From the NCBI GenBank assembly GCA_963725035.1, contig CAVRWX010000001.1:186001-250000 (forward strand): a stretch of DNA of 64,000 bases. The letters are read 5' to 3'. Below the pieces are notes generated by a model. That model saw only the letters and a list, made by a program, of their open reading frames with translations, had not been told where the DNA came from and made no database searches. Source of the DNA: JALZKA01 sp963725035 (GTDB taxonomy: Bacteria > Actinomycetota > Thermoleophilia > Solirubrobacterales > 70-9). The translations under genes were made by a program, and so were the position numbers. Shown here one piece after another: positions 17,208-26,243 of this stretch (position 1 is the first letter of the stretch; each line of letters opens with the position of its first letter).

Positions 17208-18428
17208 ATGACACTGAACGCAGCATCCGAGGTCGGCAAGCTCCGGCGCGTCCTGGTTCACAGGCCGGGCCTCGAGCACACCCGCCTCACGCCGGCGAAC
17301 GCCGCGGACCTCCTGTTCGACGACGTGATCTGGGTGAAACAGGCGAAGAAGGAGCACGACGCCTTCGTCGAGACGATGCGTGAGCGCGGCGTGGAGGTGT
17401 TCTACGCCGAGGAACTCCTGACCGACGTGCTCGCGATCACTGATGCGCGCGGCTGGATCGTCGATCAGGTGTTGGACGAAAAGCATGTCGGCCTGCGCCT
17501 CGCCCGCTCGCGGCGAGAGTGGGCGGAGAGCGCGTCACCCGCCGAGGTCGCCGACTTTCTGATCGGGGGGATGATCAAGGAAGACCTCGACGGAGGTGCC
17601 GGACTCAAATACGACGCCAGCGTGAGCGGGGACCTGCTGGTTCCACCGCTTCCGAACTTCCTGTTCCAGCGCGATCCCTCGTCCTGGATCTTCAACGGCG
17701 TGACTCTGAATCCCATGGCCAAGCCGGCCCGCCGGCCCGAGACCGTGTTCATGGAGGCCATCTATCGCCACCATCCGATCTTCGCCGTCGAGGACTTCAA
17801 GATCTGGTATGGCGGGGTCGAGACAGATTGGGGCCCGGCGACGGTGGAGGGTGGCGACGTCATGCCGCTGGGCAAGGGCGTGGCGATGATCGGAATGGGC
17901 GAGCGAACGAGCCCACAGGCGGTCAGCATGATCGCGCGTGAGCTGTTCAAGGCCGGATCGGCGACCCTCGTGCTCGCCGTCATGCTCCCGCGCTCGCGCT
18001 CGTACATGCACCTCGACACGGTCCTGACGATGATCGACCTGGATGCCGTGACCTTGTTTCCGGATGTCGTTGACGGCGCTCGCGTCTGGACGATCCGCCC
18101 GGGCGACGACCCGGAGATCCCGGTCACCGAGGAGTTCGACGGCGGCGTCGTCGAAGCGATGGAGGCGGCGCTCGAGATCGACTCGATCCGCGTCATTCCC
18201 ACCGGCGGCGACCCGTTCGAGACCCGCCGCGAGCAGTGGGACGACGGCAACAACGTCGTCTGTCTCGAGCCCGGAGTCGTCGTCGCTTACGAGCGAAATG
18301 TCGACACGAACACCCGCCTTCGCAAGGAGGGAATCGAGGTAATCACGATCGAGGGCTTCGAGCTCGGACGCGGACGCGGCGGGTCCCATTGCATGACCTG
18401 TCCGATCGAACGCGATCCCGCGTACTGA
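17208..18428 (+). CDS. arcA: Arginine deiminase
   Basis: Hydrolyses arginine to citrulline and ammonia, first step of the ADI pathway. 406 aa, usual length. Family segments are clear: the N-terminal EVGKLRRVLVHRPG, FQRDPSSWI, VEGGDVMPLG, SYMHLDTVLTMID (with catalytic His and Asp), and the C-terminal RGRGGSHCMTCPIERD, whose Cys is the nucleophile. ATG 17208 has AAGGA upstream. Lies 37 bases after the carrier and 16 before arcB. Confidence 0.95.
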   Translation: MTLNAASEVGKLRRVLVHRPGLEHTRLTPANAADLLFDDVIWVKQAKKEHDAFVETMRERGVEVFYAEELLTDVLAITDARGWIVDQVLDEKHVGLRLARSRREWAESASPAEVADFLIGGMIKEDLDGGAGLKYDASVSGDLLVPPLPNFLFQRDPSSWIFNGVTLNPMAKPARRPETVFMEAIYRHHPIFAVEDFKIWYGGVETDWGPATVEGGDVMPLGKGVAMIGMGERTSPQAVSMIARELFKAGSATLVLAVMLPRSRSYMHLDTVLTMIDLDAVTLFPDVVDGARVWTIRPGDDPEIPVTEEFDGGVVEAMEAALEIDSIRVIPTGGDPFETRREQWDDGNNVVCLEPGVVVAYERNVDTNTRLRKEGIEVITIEGFELGRGRGGSHCMTCPIERDPAY

Positions 18429-18444
18429 GCGAAAGGAAAGCCTG

Positions 18445-19443
18445 ATGTACAACCTCAGAAACCGCAGCTTCCTCAAGGAAGTCGACTTCAGCCGCGACGA
18501 GCTGCTTTACCTGCTTCGGCTCTCCGAAGCACTCAAGACGGCGAAGTACGCGGGAAACGAAGCGCCTCGCCTGACCGGCAAGGAGATCGCTCTGATCTTC
18601 GAGAAATCCTCTACGCGCACCCGTTGCGCCTTCGAGGTTGCCGCGTTCGACCAGGGCGCACACGTCACCTACCTGGACCCCACGGGATCGCAGATGGGGC
18701 ACAAGGAGTCGATCGCCGACACGGCGCAGGTGCTCGGGCGGATGTTCGACGCGATCGAGTACCGCGGCTCAGGGCAGGAGAACGTCGAGGAGCTTTCGCG
18801 CTTCGCGGGAGTGCCTGTCTATAACGGACTGACGAACGAGTGGCATCCCACTCAGATGCTCGCCGACTTCCTGACTATGGGCGAGAGGGTCAAGCGACCG
18901 TACGACGAGATCGCGTACGCCTTCGTCGGGGACGGCCGCTTCAACATGGGCCGCTCGCTGCTCATCACCGGCGCGATCCTCGGTTCCGACGTGCGACTCG
19001 TGACCCCGCCCGAGCTTGCGCCGCCGGACGAGGTCGTCAGCATGGCCAAGGAGCTCGCAGCAGACTCTGGCGCCCGAATCACGATCACCGACGACGTCGA
19101 AGCCGGGGTCGAGGGCGTGGACTTCGTCCACACCGACGTGTGGGTGTCCATGGGCGAGCCGAAGGACGTATGGGCGGAGCGCGCCAGAGTGCTCGAGCCT
19201 TATCAGGTCAACGAAGCGCTGATCGCGGCAACAGGGAACCCGAACGTGAAGTTCATGCACTGCCTGCCCGCCTTCCACGACTCCGAGACAACGGTCGGCG
19301 GTGAGATCGCGGAAGCGACTGGGATGTCGAGCGGCCTCGAGGTCACCGACGATGTGTTCCGCTCGCCGGCGAGCATCGTCTTCGACCAGGCGGAGAACCG
19401 TCTGCACACGATCAAGGCAGTCCTCGTCGCGACGCTCGCATGA
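18445..19443 (+). CDS. arcB: Ornithine carbamoyltransferase, catabolic
   Basis: Converts citrulline plus phosphate to ornithine and carbamoyl phosphate (332 aa). The carbamoyl-phosphate loop SSTRTRCAFEVAA, the HPTQMLADF segment and the HCLPAFHD motif with its reactive Cys are all present. ATG 18445 is preceded by AAAGGA. Position between arcA and arcC marks it as the catabolic enzyme rather than ArgF. Confidence 0.95.
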   Translation: MYNLRNRSFLKEVDFSRDELLYLLRLSEALKTAKYAGNEAPRLTGKEIALIFEKSSTRTRCAFEVAAFDQGAHVTYLDPTGSQMGHKESIADTAQVLGRMFDAIEYRGSGQENVEELSRFAGVPVYNGLTNEWHPTQMLADFLTMGERVKRPYDEIAYAFVGDGRFNMGRSLLITGAILGSDVRLVTPPELAPPDEVVSMAKELAADSGARITITDDVEAGVEGVDFVHTDVWVSMGEPKDVWAERARVLEPYQVNEALIAATGNPNVKFMHCLPAFHDSETTVGGEIAEATGMSSGLEVTDDVFRSPASIVFDQAENRLHTIKAVLVATLA

Positions 19444-20375
19444 GTGCGCCTGGTGAAGGCCCGCTTGCGGTTGTCGCGCTGGGGGGCAACGCGCTTCTCC
19501 CGCGGGGCGCTCCGGCGACCGCAGCAAACCAGCTGCGCGCTGCGACAAACGCGGCCAAGATCCTGGGCCCGATCTCGGAGGCCAACCGCCTGGTGGTCAC
19601 GCACGGCAACGGGCCGCAAGTCGGCCTTCTTGCGCTCAAGGAAGACGCGTACGGAGAAGGGGATCCGTATCCGCTCGACGTTTTGGATGCCGAGACCGAG
19701 GGGCAGATCGGCTACGTGATCGAGCTCGCCCTCGACAACGCGATCGACCACCAGGACACCGTTGCCGTCCTCACCCGCGTCCTCGTCGACGGCGACGACC
19801 CGGCCTTCGGCGACCCGACGAAGTTCATCGGCCCTGTCTATGACGAAACGCGCGCGCGGGAACTCGCCGACCAGCGCGGCTGGACGATCAGGGCCGACGG
19901 CGACCGTTGGCGGCGCGTGGTCGCCTCTCCCGTGCCCAAGGAGATCATTCAGCTCGAAGCGATCCGCCGCCTGGTGCAAGGAGGCTTTCTGGTCGTGTGC
20001 GTGGGCGGGGGCGGAGTTCCAGTCGTCCAGGGAGCGGAAGGCCACGAGGGCGTGGAGGCCGTCATCGACAAGGACCTCGCGTCAGCGCTCCTGGCAGAAG
20101 GCCTTGACGCCGATGTTCTGGTCCTCGCGACCGACGTCGACGCGGTTTACGTCGACTGGGGGACGCCCGGCCAACGCGCGCTGGGCCGGGTCACGCCTGG
20201 AGCCCTGCGCGAACACGACTTCGCAGCAGGCTCGATGGGCCCCAAGGTCGAGGCCGTATGCCGGTTCGTGGAGAGAGCCGGAAAGCGCGCAGCGATTGGG
20301 CGGCTCGAGGACGTGGATGCTCTGGTGGCAGGCACCGCCGGGACGCAGGTGGAGAGCGGTGGATCCGCAGCTTAG
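19440..20375 (+). CDS. arcC: Carbamate kinase
   Basis: Makes ATP from carbamoyl phosphate, the energy-yielding step of the ADI pathway; 311 aa. Nucleotide/substrate motifs VVALGGNALL, VVTHGNGPQVG, VVCVGGGGVPV and DKDLASALLA are intact, as is the C-terminal GSMGPKVEA. ATG 19440 overlaps the arcB stop. A remnant similar to this protein's C-terminus is found at 26122-26199. Confidence 0.95.
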   Translation: MSAPGEGPLAVVALGGNALLPRGAPATAANQLRAATNAAKILGPISEANRLVVTHGNGPQVGLLALKEDAYGEGDPYPLDVLDAETEGQIGYVIELALDNAIDHQDTVAVLTRVLVDGDDPAFGDPTKFIGPVYDETRARELADQRGWTIRADGDRWRRVVASPVPKEIIQLEAIRRLVQGGFLVVCVGGGGVPVVQGAEGHEGVEAVIDKDLASALLAEGLDADVLVLATDVDAVYVDWGTPGQRALGRVTPGALREHDFAAGSMGPKVEAVCRFVERAGKRAAIGRLEDVDALVAGTAGTQVESGGSAA

Positions 20376-21580
20376 CTTTCGCGCTGCGTGCGCCGTGATC
20401 GCACTGCACGTAGTCGTTTCCGAGGTCTTCACGCTGGAGCCCGGCACGTCTGCGAACGACAGGTGGACCGCGGTGGTGGTCCCGCTCGTGGTCCTGGGCG
20501 CCGCCTGCTTGCTGTATCCGCGCGTGCGACCCGGGCTCCAGGGGGCCATGGCGCTCTCAATCGGCGCTTTGGCACTGACAGGCGCCGGGCTCGCCCTCGC
20601 ATCGATCGGGCCAGAGGGCTTCGACGCCTCGACGCTGACCGGGATCGCGATGCTGCCGGCAGGGTTATTGCTCATATGGCTCGGCCTGGCGACTCTCTGG
20701 AATAGCCGGAAGCCCGGCGGGCATCCGCTTGTTCGCCGCGCCCTCATCACTGTTGCCTGCGCGTTCTTTGCATTCGAGGTGATCGTCCCGGTCGGCTTTG
20801 CCATGGTCGCGACTCATCGGCCCGCGGCGGCTCCGAGCGCAGCCGGGATCGACCGGACGTACGAAGAGGTGAGCTTTGTCGCGGACGGTCTCGAACTGGA
20901 CGCCTGGTACGTGCCATCCCGAAACGGCGCTGCTGTGATCGTCTTTCCAGAGCGCTCTCAGAGCGCGCCCTACGTGAACATGCTCGCCGAGCACGGCTTT
21001 GGCGTGCTGGCGCTCGACATGAGGGGCTACGGCTCCAGCGAGGGCAATCCAAACGCTTACGGCTGGGGATCGGATGCGGATATCAACGCGGCAGTCGGGT
21101 ATCTGCGCGGCCGGCCCGACGTGACAGATGGTCAAGTGGGCGGTCTCGGCCTCTCGGTGGGCGGCGAGCAGATGATCGACGCTGCGGCGATCAATCCCGC
21201 GCTACGGGCGGTCGTATCGGAAGGCGCCGGCGAGCGCTCGGTGAAGGAAACTCTCCTTTTTGGTCCCGAAGCGGCGCTGACTATTCCGCAGCAGGTGGTG
21301 CTGACCCTGTCCACAGCCGTCTTCAGCGGAGACAGCCCTCCGGTTGCCCTTGACGAGGCTGCCGCTGAGATCTCGCCTCGGCCGGTCTTCTTCATCTACG
21401 GCGAGGATGGCCAGGCGGGCGAACAGCTGAACGAAAACTTCTACGAGGCAGCCGGTGAGCCTAAGGAGATCTGGGAGGTGCCAGACAGTGGGCATCTGGG
21501 CGCCATCAACGCCGCGCCGGGCGAGTACGAGCGAACGGGTCGTCGGCTTCTTTGAGGACGCTTTGCTCAACGGCTCGTAG
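20359..21580 (+). CDS. Membrane-anchored alpha/beta hydrolase, frame break at 3' end
   Basis: N-terminal membrane domain of four or five helices (first about 150 residues) followed by an alpha/beta hydrolase domain with MRGYGSSEG, the nucleophile elbow GLGLSVGG and the late GHLGAI histidine. Starts at GTG 20359 inside arcC, with GGAGAG just upstream. As read the frame stops at 21553-21555 after ERTGRRLL. Removing one G from the GGG run at 21537-21539 gives VVGFFEDALLNGS and a stop at 21578-21580, a more natural end (406 aa). Substrate unknown; possibly co-transcribed with arcABC. Confidence 0.82.
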
Positions 21581-21605
21581 GCGTTCGAACTATCCCATAC
21601 ATTGT

Positions 21606-21635
21606 CCTTTATACAACGGTACAGTAGTATAAGGG
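21606..21635 (+). promoter_or_regulatory. Candidate ArsR operator and promoter
   Basis: Imperfect inverted repeat CCTTTATAC-N12-GTATAAGGG (eight of nine pairs) immediately before the ATG at 21639, in a distinctly AT-rich stretch for this DNA. Size and place fit an ArsR/SmtB-type operator, and the operon encodes such a repressor (22775-23113). Promoter-like hexamers (TTGTCC near 21603, TATACA or TAGTAT) overlap it. Confidence 0.6.
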
Positions 21636-21638
21636 TGA

Positions 21639-22748
21639 ATGGTTTCCACGGCCTCGATCAGCCCCCAGGACCTCGCCGATCGCCTCGCAGCGGGTAGGGA
21701 GATCGCCGTGCTTGACGTGAGGGACGACGTGGACTGGAGCATCGAGGGGCCTGGCGTAACGCGTTTGCGGGTGCCAGCGCTCAAGGTGCTGGCAGATCCT
21801 GTCGGCGTGACGAGATCCGTATCCCAGCCAATCGTTGTTTTGTGCAACCGCGGCTTTACCGCGGAGCCCGTCGCGCAGGTGTTGCGTGACCAAGGCGTCG
21901 ATGCGTTGGTGCTTGAAGGCGGCATGCGCGGGTGGATCGGCGCTCTGCAGACGCGGTCGATCGACCTGGGCATCGACGGCCTCGCCGTCCGGCAGGTGCA
22001 GCGTCCCGGACGGGGCTGCCTGTCGTATCTGCTCGCAGCGAGCGGGCGCGCCATCGTCGTGGACCCGGCCCCGGACGCCGGCTACTACACCGGGCTGGCA
22101 GATGAGCTCGGAGCGCAGATCACCGACATCGTCGACACCCACCTTCACGCAGACCATCTCTCTGGCGCACGAAGCCTCGCCGATCAGACGGGAGCGACGC
22201 TCCGCCTTCCAGCGCCGGCACTCGATCGCGGCATCGCCTACGCAGATCAGGTTGAGCCACTGCACGACGGCGATCAGATCGAGCTTGGGCCGGTGACGCT
22301 CCGGGCGATCTCGCTTCCGGGTCACACCACCGATATGACGGGATTGCTGGTCGGCGACCGCGCTCTTCTCAGCGGCGACTCCCTCTTCGCCGACGGCATC
22401 GCTCGGCCAGACCTTCAGCAGGGCGACCCCGAAGGGGCACGCGCCATGGCCCGCACACTGCACGCAACGCTTCGCGAGCGGGTGCTGAGCCTCGGCGGCG
22501 ATGTCGTCCTTCTGCCCGGCCACACCCACCCCGGTGTGAACGCCGAGGCGATCAGCCCGACGCTTCAAGAGGTTCAGAAGGCGGTCGGCGAGCTGTCTCT
22601 TGCAGATCCGGCGGAGTTCGCCGATCACCTCCTGCGCGACATGCCGCCGCGACCCGCCAACTACGAGTCGGTGATCGCCGCCAACTCCGGCTGGCACCCC
22701 ATCGACGCCGAGCTCGAAGAGGGCGGCAACAGCTGCTCGACACGTTGA
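21639..22748 (+). CDS. Rhodanese-persulfide dioxygenase (ETHE1-like) fusion
   Basis: 369 aa. An N-terminal rhodanese domain has the active loop VVLCNRGFTAE (Cys68), and a metallo-beta-lactamase domain has HLHADH (about 168-173), LPGHTTDMTG, GDSLFADG and LLPGHTHPG. The second half matches persulfide dioxygenases, which oxidise glutathione-type persulfide to sulfite using non-haem iron; the rhodanese half would handle sulfane sulfur. First gene of a sulfide-response operon with an ArsR repressor and exporters. The order rhodanese-then-MBL in one chain is less common than the reverse. Confidence 0.88.
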   Translation: MVSTASISPQDLADRLAAGREIAVLDVRDDVDWSIEGPGVTRLRVPALKVLADPVGVTRSVSQPIVVLCNRGFTAEPVAQVLRDQGVDALVLEGGMRGWIGALQTRSIDLGIDGLAVRQVQRPGRGCLSYLLAASGRAIVVDPAPDAGYYTGLADELGAQITDIVDTHLHADHLSGARSLADQTGATLRLPAPALDRGIAYADQVEPLHDGDQIELGPVTLRAISLPGHTTDMTGLLVGDRALLSGDSLFADGIARPDLQQGDPEGARAMARTLHATLRERVLSLGGDVVLLPGHTHPGVNAEAISPTLQEVQKAVGELSLADPAEFADHLLRDMPPRPANYESVIAANSGWHPIDAELEEGGNSCSTR

Positions 22749-22774
22749 GATCGATTCAGACAGGAGCAAGAGAG

Positions 22775-23113
22775 ATGACCCTTCCCCGCCCCATCCCACT
22801 CGACCTCGCAGAGATGATTGCCGCGCGCCTTCGCGTGATCGGCGACGCCAACCGAATTCGCGTCCTCGATCTTCTGCGCGACGGCGAACTGTCCGTCACC
22901 CAGATCACAGAGCGCCTCGGAACCAGCCAGCAGAACGCCTCGAAGCATCTCGGCGTGCTCATGCAGGCCGGCATCGTCGCCCGCCGGAAGGAGGGAACGA
23001 CCTCGTTCTACTCAGTCTCGGACCCGGGTGTCTATGAGCTTTGCGAGCAGGTCTGCGGCGGGCTGCAGCAGCAGCTGGCCGAGCTCACAGCACTCGTGGA
23101 AGGCACAGGATGA
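22775..23113 (+). CDS. ArsR-family transcriptional repressor
   Basis: 112 aa winged-helix protein. The DNA-recognition region is VTQITERLGTSQQNASKHLG, followed by the beta-wing (VARRKEGTTSFYSV). I take ATG 22775 with AGGAGCAAGAG upstream over an upstream ATG at 22745. Its only cysteines are CEQVC near the C-terminal dimer helix, so a thiol or metal sensing role is possible but the two-Cys layout of BigR/SqrR is not reproduced. Likely autoregulates the operon through 21606-21635. Confidence 0.88.
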   Translation: MTLPRPIPLDLAEMIAARLRVIGDANRIRVLDLLRDGELSVTQITERLGTSQQNASKHLGVLMQAGIVARRKEGTTSFYSVSDPGVYELCEQVCGGLQQQLAELTALVEGTG

Positions 23114-25215
23114 ATGTCGGGCCCGTTGGGCGCCTCGGCCGCTGGGCCGCCGTCAACCGCCGCTGGGTCTTTGCCTCCTGGGCGTTGCTCGCGGTCGGGC
23201 TTGGCCTCATCGCTCCGAAGGTCGAGCATGCTTTGTCGGGCGCCGGGTGGCAGGCGAACGGCTCCGAGTCCGTCGAGGTCCGCGATCTTGTCGCGGACGA
23301 GTTCGGAGGCCTCAACAGCACCGGCCTCATGGTCGTCGTTCACAGCTCGGGCCAGACCACGGAATCGCCCGCTTTCGCGGGGACGCTCGAAGACGTAAAA
23401 GCAAAGCTGGAGGCAGACGAGCGGGTCTCAACGGTCGCACCGCCGCAACCCGGGACGACCGTCAGCTCCGACGGCCACACGGCGATCGTGATGGCCGGCG
23501 CCGCAGCAGACAGCAACGAGATGGTGCGCGCCGCGGATGACTTGAAGGGCCCCATCACGGAGCTGGGCGGCGATGAAGTGCAGGTTGCATTGACCGGCGC
23601 GTCGGGTATGTGGTCGGACTTCAACGAGGCCAACAAGGAGGCGATGCTCAAGTCCGAGCTCGTGAGCTGGCCCGTCACCCTCGCCATTCTGGTCCTCGCG
23701 TTCGGCTCGCTCGTGGCCGCGGGGCTGCCGCTGATGCTCACCATCCTCGGGCTCGTTGCCTCGGCTGGCTCGCTCTATCTGCTCACCGAGGTGACGGCCA
23801 TCTCGATCTGGGCGATGAACTTCGCGCTGATGTTCGCGCTCGCCCTCGGCATCGACTACGCGATGTTCGTTGTCTACCGCTTCCGGGGCGCACTCTTCGG
23901 CTCGAACAAACCCGTGGACCAAGCGGTCGAGGAAACCATGGACACGGCTGGGAAAGCGGTCCTGTTCAGTGGCCTGACCGTTCTGATCTCGCTGAGCGCC
24001 GTGATGCTGGTCGACAGCCCAGCGTTCCGCTCGATGGCGTTGGGCATCATGCTCTCTGTCGTCTTCGTGCTGGCCGCGACCTTGACCTTGCTGCCCGCCG
24101 TGCTGGCCTCGCTGGGACCCCGGATCGACAAGCTTGCTCTGCCGTGGGTGCACTCCGGCGAACACCGCTCGGCGCGATTCGCGGCGTGGGGCGAGCGGCT
24201 CTGGCGCCGGCCCTGGCTGCCTGGCATAGCGACGGTTGTCGCGCTGGTTGTCCTCGCGATCCCTGTCCTCTCACTCGACACCGGCATGCCCTCCATCAAG
24301 GTCGTCCCGGAAGACGACTCGAGCCGGCAGGGCTATGTCCTGGTGCAGCAGGCGTTCGGCCCCGGCGCACCCGGGGCCATTCAGGTGACGGCACCGGCCA
24401 CGGAGGCGTCCGGCGTCTGGGAAACGATCTCCTCCGACCCAGGAATCGCGCAGGTCACGGACCCTGAGCCGGGAGCTTCAGGCACGGTCGCGCTGATGCA
24501 GGCCATCCCAGCTGCCGACCCTTCCTCGGAAAGCGTCGGCCAGACAATCGATCGCCTGCGCGGCGAGCTGCCGGCAGGCACGATGGTCGGCGGCGCGACC
24601 GTTGAGAACCACGACCTCGAGGCCGAGCTGGCGAGCAAGACTCCGCTCGTCATCGGCATCGTGCTGGCCCTCGGGTTTCTTCTCCTCCTGGTTGCGCTCC
24701 AGGCCCCACTCGTCGCACTCATCGGCACCGTCACCAATCTCCTTGCCACCGGAGCGGCCTTTGGCGTGGCGAAGCTCATCTTCCAGGATGGGCGCGGCGC
24801 GGATCTGCTCGGCTTCGAGTCTCAGGGCTTTCTCGATGCCTGGGGTCCGGTCTTCTTCTTCGCGATGATCTTCGCGATCTCGATGGACTACACCGTCTTC
24901 CTGCTCTCGAGCGCCAAAGAGCATTGGGATCGCGGTGAGGGAGCGAAGGGTGCGATGGTCAACGGGCTCGCCCACTCCGGGCGCGTGATCTTTGCCGCCG
25001 CCGCCGTGATGGTCGCCGTCTTCTTCACGTTCGCTCTGTCCGGGCCCTTGCCGCCCAAGGAGATGGGGATCATCCTGGGCGTCGCCGTCCTGCTCGACGC
25101 GCTCCTCGTGAGATTGCTCCTCGTGCCCGTGCTCTTGCGGCTTGCGGGCCCGTGGGCCTGGTGGCTGCCGCGGTGGCTCGATCGCATCCTCCCGGACGTC
25201 CGCTTCGCGCACTGA
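23110..25215 (+). CDS. MMPL/RND-family transporter
   Basis: Large membrane protein (701 aa) of the RND superfamily, MMPL branch: a first helix, an extracytoplasmic domain, a six-helix bundle containing LALGIDYAMFVVYRFR, a second extracytoplasmic domain and a second bundle with AISMDYTVFLLSSAKE. Both charged transmembrane Asp-Tyr motifs for proton coupling are intact. ATG 23110 overlaps the repressor stop. In this operon it may export a sulfur compound or a lipid; the cargo is not evident. Confidence 0.88.
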   Translation: MNVGPVGRLGRWAAVNRRWVFASWALLAVGLGLIAPKVEHALSGAGWQANGSESVEVRDLVADEFGGLNSTGLMVVVHSSGQTTESPAFAGTLEDVKAKLEADERVSTVAPPQPGTTVSSDGHTAIVMAGAAADSNEMVRAADDLKGPITELGGDEVQVALTGASGMWSDFNEANKEAMLKSELVSWPVTLAILVLAFGSLVAAGLPLMLTILGLVASAGSLYLLTEVTAISIWAMNFALMFALALGIDYAMFVVYRFRGALFGSNKPVDQAVEETMDTAGKAVLFSGLTVLISLSAVMLVDSPAFRSMALGIMLSVVFVLAATLTLLPAVLASLGPRIDKLALPWVHSGEHRSARFAAWGERLWRRPWLPGIATVVALVVLAIPVLSLDTGMPSIKVVPEDDSSRQGYVLVQQAFGPGAPGAIQVTAPATEASGVWETISSDPGIAQVTDPEPGASGTVALMQAIPAADPSSESVGQTIDRLRGELPAGTMVGGATVENHDLEAELASKTPLVIGIVLALGFLLLLVALQAPLVALIGTVTNLLATGAAFGVAKLIFQDGRGADLLGFESQGFLDAWGPVFFFAMIFAISMDYTVFLLSSAKEHWDRGEGAKGAMVNGLAHSGRVIFAAAAVMVAVFFTFALSGPLPPKEMGIILGVAVLLDALLVRLLLVPVLLRLAGPWAWWLPRWLDRILPDVRFAH

Positions 25216-25230
25216 GCTGAGATCGGCACC

Positions 25231-26004
25231 TTGCTCCTAGCCCTTCCATTCGGGATCGGAATCGGGCTCTCGCTCGGCATGCTGGGCGGCGGCGGATCGA
25301 TCCTCGTGGTCCCTGTGCTCGTGTACGCGCTCGGCCAGGATGCTCATGAAGCCGCCACGGCCTCGCTCGTGATCGTCTCGATAGCGGCGCTCGCAGGCGG
25401 GGTAGGCCAGGCAGCACAGGACAACGTCTGCTGGCGCCACGCGGGGCTTTTCGGGGCTGCCGCCGTCCCCGGCATCCTCGCGGGCACAGCCGCGGGCGAG
25501 ACAGTGAGCTCCGAGATTCTGCTGGTCGCGTTCGGCATCCTCATGCTGGCTGCCGCTTACGCCACTACTCGCAAGCAAGCGCCGGAAGCGCAGCCTGGTT
25601 CAGGCAGCGGCTGTCCCGCGATCCGTTTCGGCAGGGAAGCCTCTCTTGCCGCCACCGTTGGCTTCGTGACGGGCTTTCTGGGCGTCGGTGGCGGATTCGT
25701 GGTGGTGCCCGTGCTGGCGCTTGTGCTCGGCTTCCGGATGCGGTACGCCGTCGGTACGTCGCTCGCGGTGATCGCATTGACCGGGGTGGTCGGAGCGGCT
25801 GCGCATTTCGCGGCGGGCCGCAGCATCGATGTTGAACTCACGATCGCAATGACGGCTGCGATGGTCGTCGGAGCCCTCGCAGGTGTCCGGCTCGGACAGC
25901 ACGTTGCCGATGACGGCATCGCCCGCGCATTCGCGGGCTTCCTGAGTGCGGTCGGCGCCTACCTGATCGTCAGCTCAGCGCTGTTCGGCGCACCACCGGG
26001 ATGA
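25231..26004 (+). CDS. TauE/SafE sulfite exporter family protein
   Basis: 257 aa, two repeats of the TauE fold, each beginning with a Gly-rich helix pair (GIGIGLSLGMLGGGGSILVV and FVTGFLGVGGGFVVVPVL). Starts at TTG 25231, 15 bases after the MMPL gene. In a persulfide dioxygenase operon it most plausibly exports sulfite or a related anion. The ATG of the rhodanese remnant overlaps its stop codon. Confidence 0.88.
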   Translation: MLLALPFGIGIGLSLGMLGGGGSILVVPVLVYALGQDAHEAATASLVIVSIAALAGGVGQAAQDNVCWRHAGLFGAAAVPGILAGTAAGETVSSEILLVAFGILMLAAAYATTRKQAPEAQPGSGSGCPAIRFGREASLAATVGFVTGFLGVGGGFVVVPVLALVLGFRMRYAVGTSLAVIALTGVVGAAAHFAAGRSIDVELTIAMTAAMVVGALAGVRLGQHVADDGIARAFAGFLSAVGAYLIVSSALFGAPPG

Positions 26005-26199
26005 CCTCAGATCGACGCCCCCATGCAAGCCACGACGTGGGGACGGTCGCAGAGCTCGAACTGATCGCCCATCTCGAGTCGGGATTGCCGATGATCGACA
26101 CTCGTCACGACGAGCAGCACCGGCAAGCGCGCGGCGATCGGGCGCCTGGAGGATCTGGCTGAGCTCATGGAAGGTGCTGCCGGCACGCAGGTTGTTAGC
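26001..26199 (+). pseudogene. Rhodanese N-terminal remnant joined to carbamate kinase C-terminal remnant
   Basis: From ATG 26001 (overlapping the TauE stop, as in an operon) the frame reads a rhodanese-like beginning, with VAELELIAHLESGLPMIDTR, to about 26120. At 26122 a different frame begins abruptly: GKRAAIGRLED, then GAAGTQV, which matches the extreme C-terminus of carbamate kinase; 19 of 26 positions equal the arcC protein here. Neither part is complete. The structure looks like a deletion scar joining a rhodanese gene to the end of a second arcC copy. No other gene is seen in 26005-26243. Confidence 0.7.
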
Positions 26200-26243
26200 G
26201 ATGAAGCCGGTTTCACAACCTCTAACGCTTTAGTGTCTCCTCC

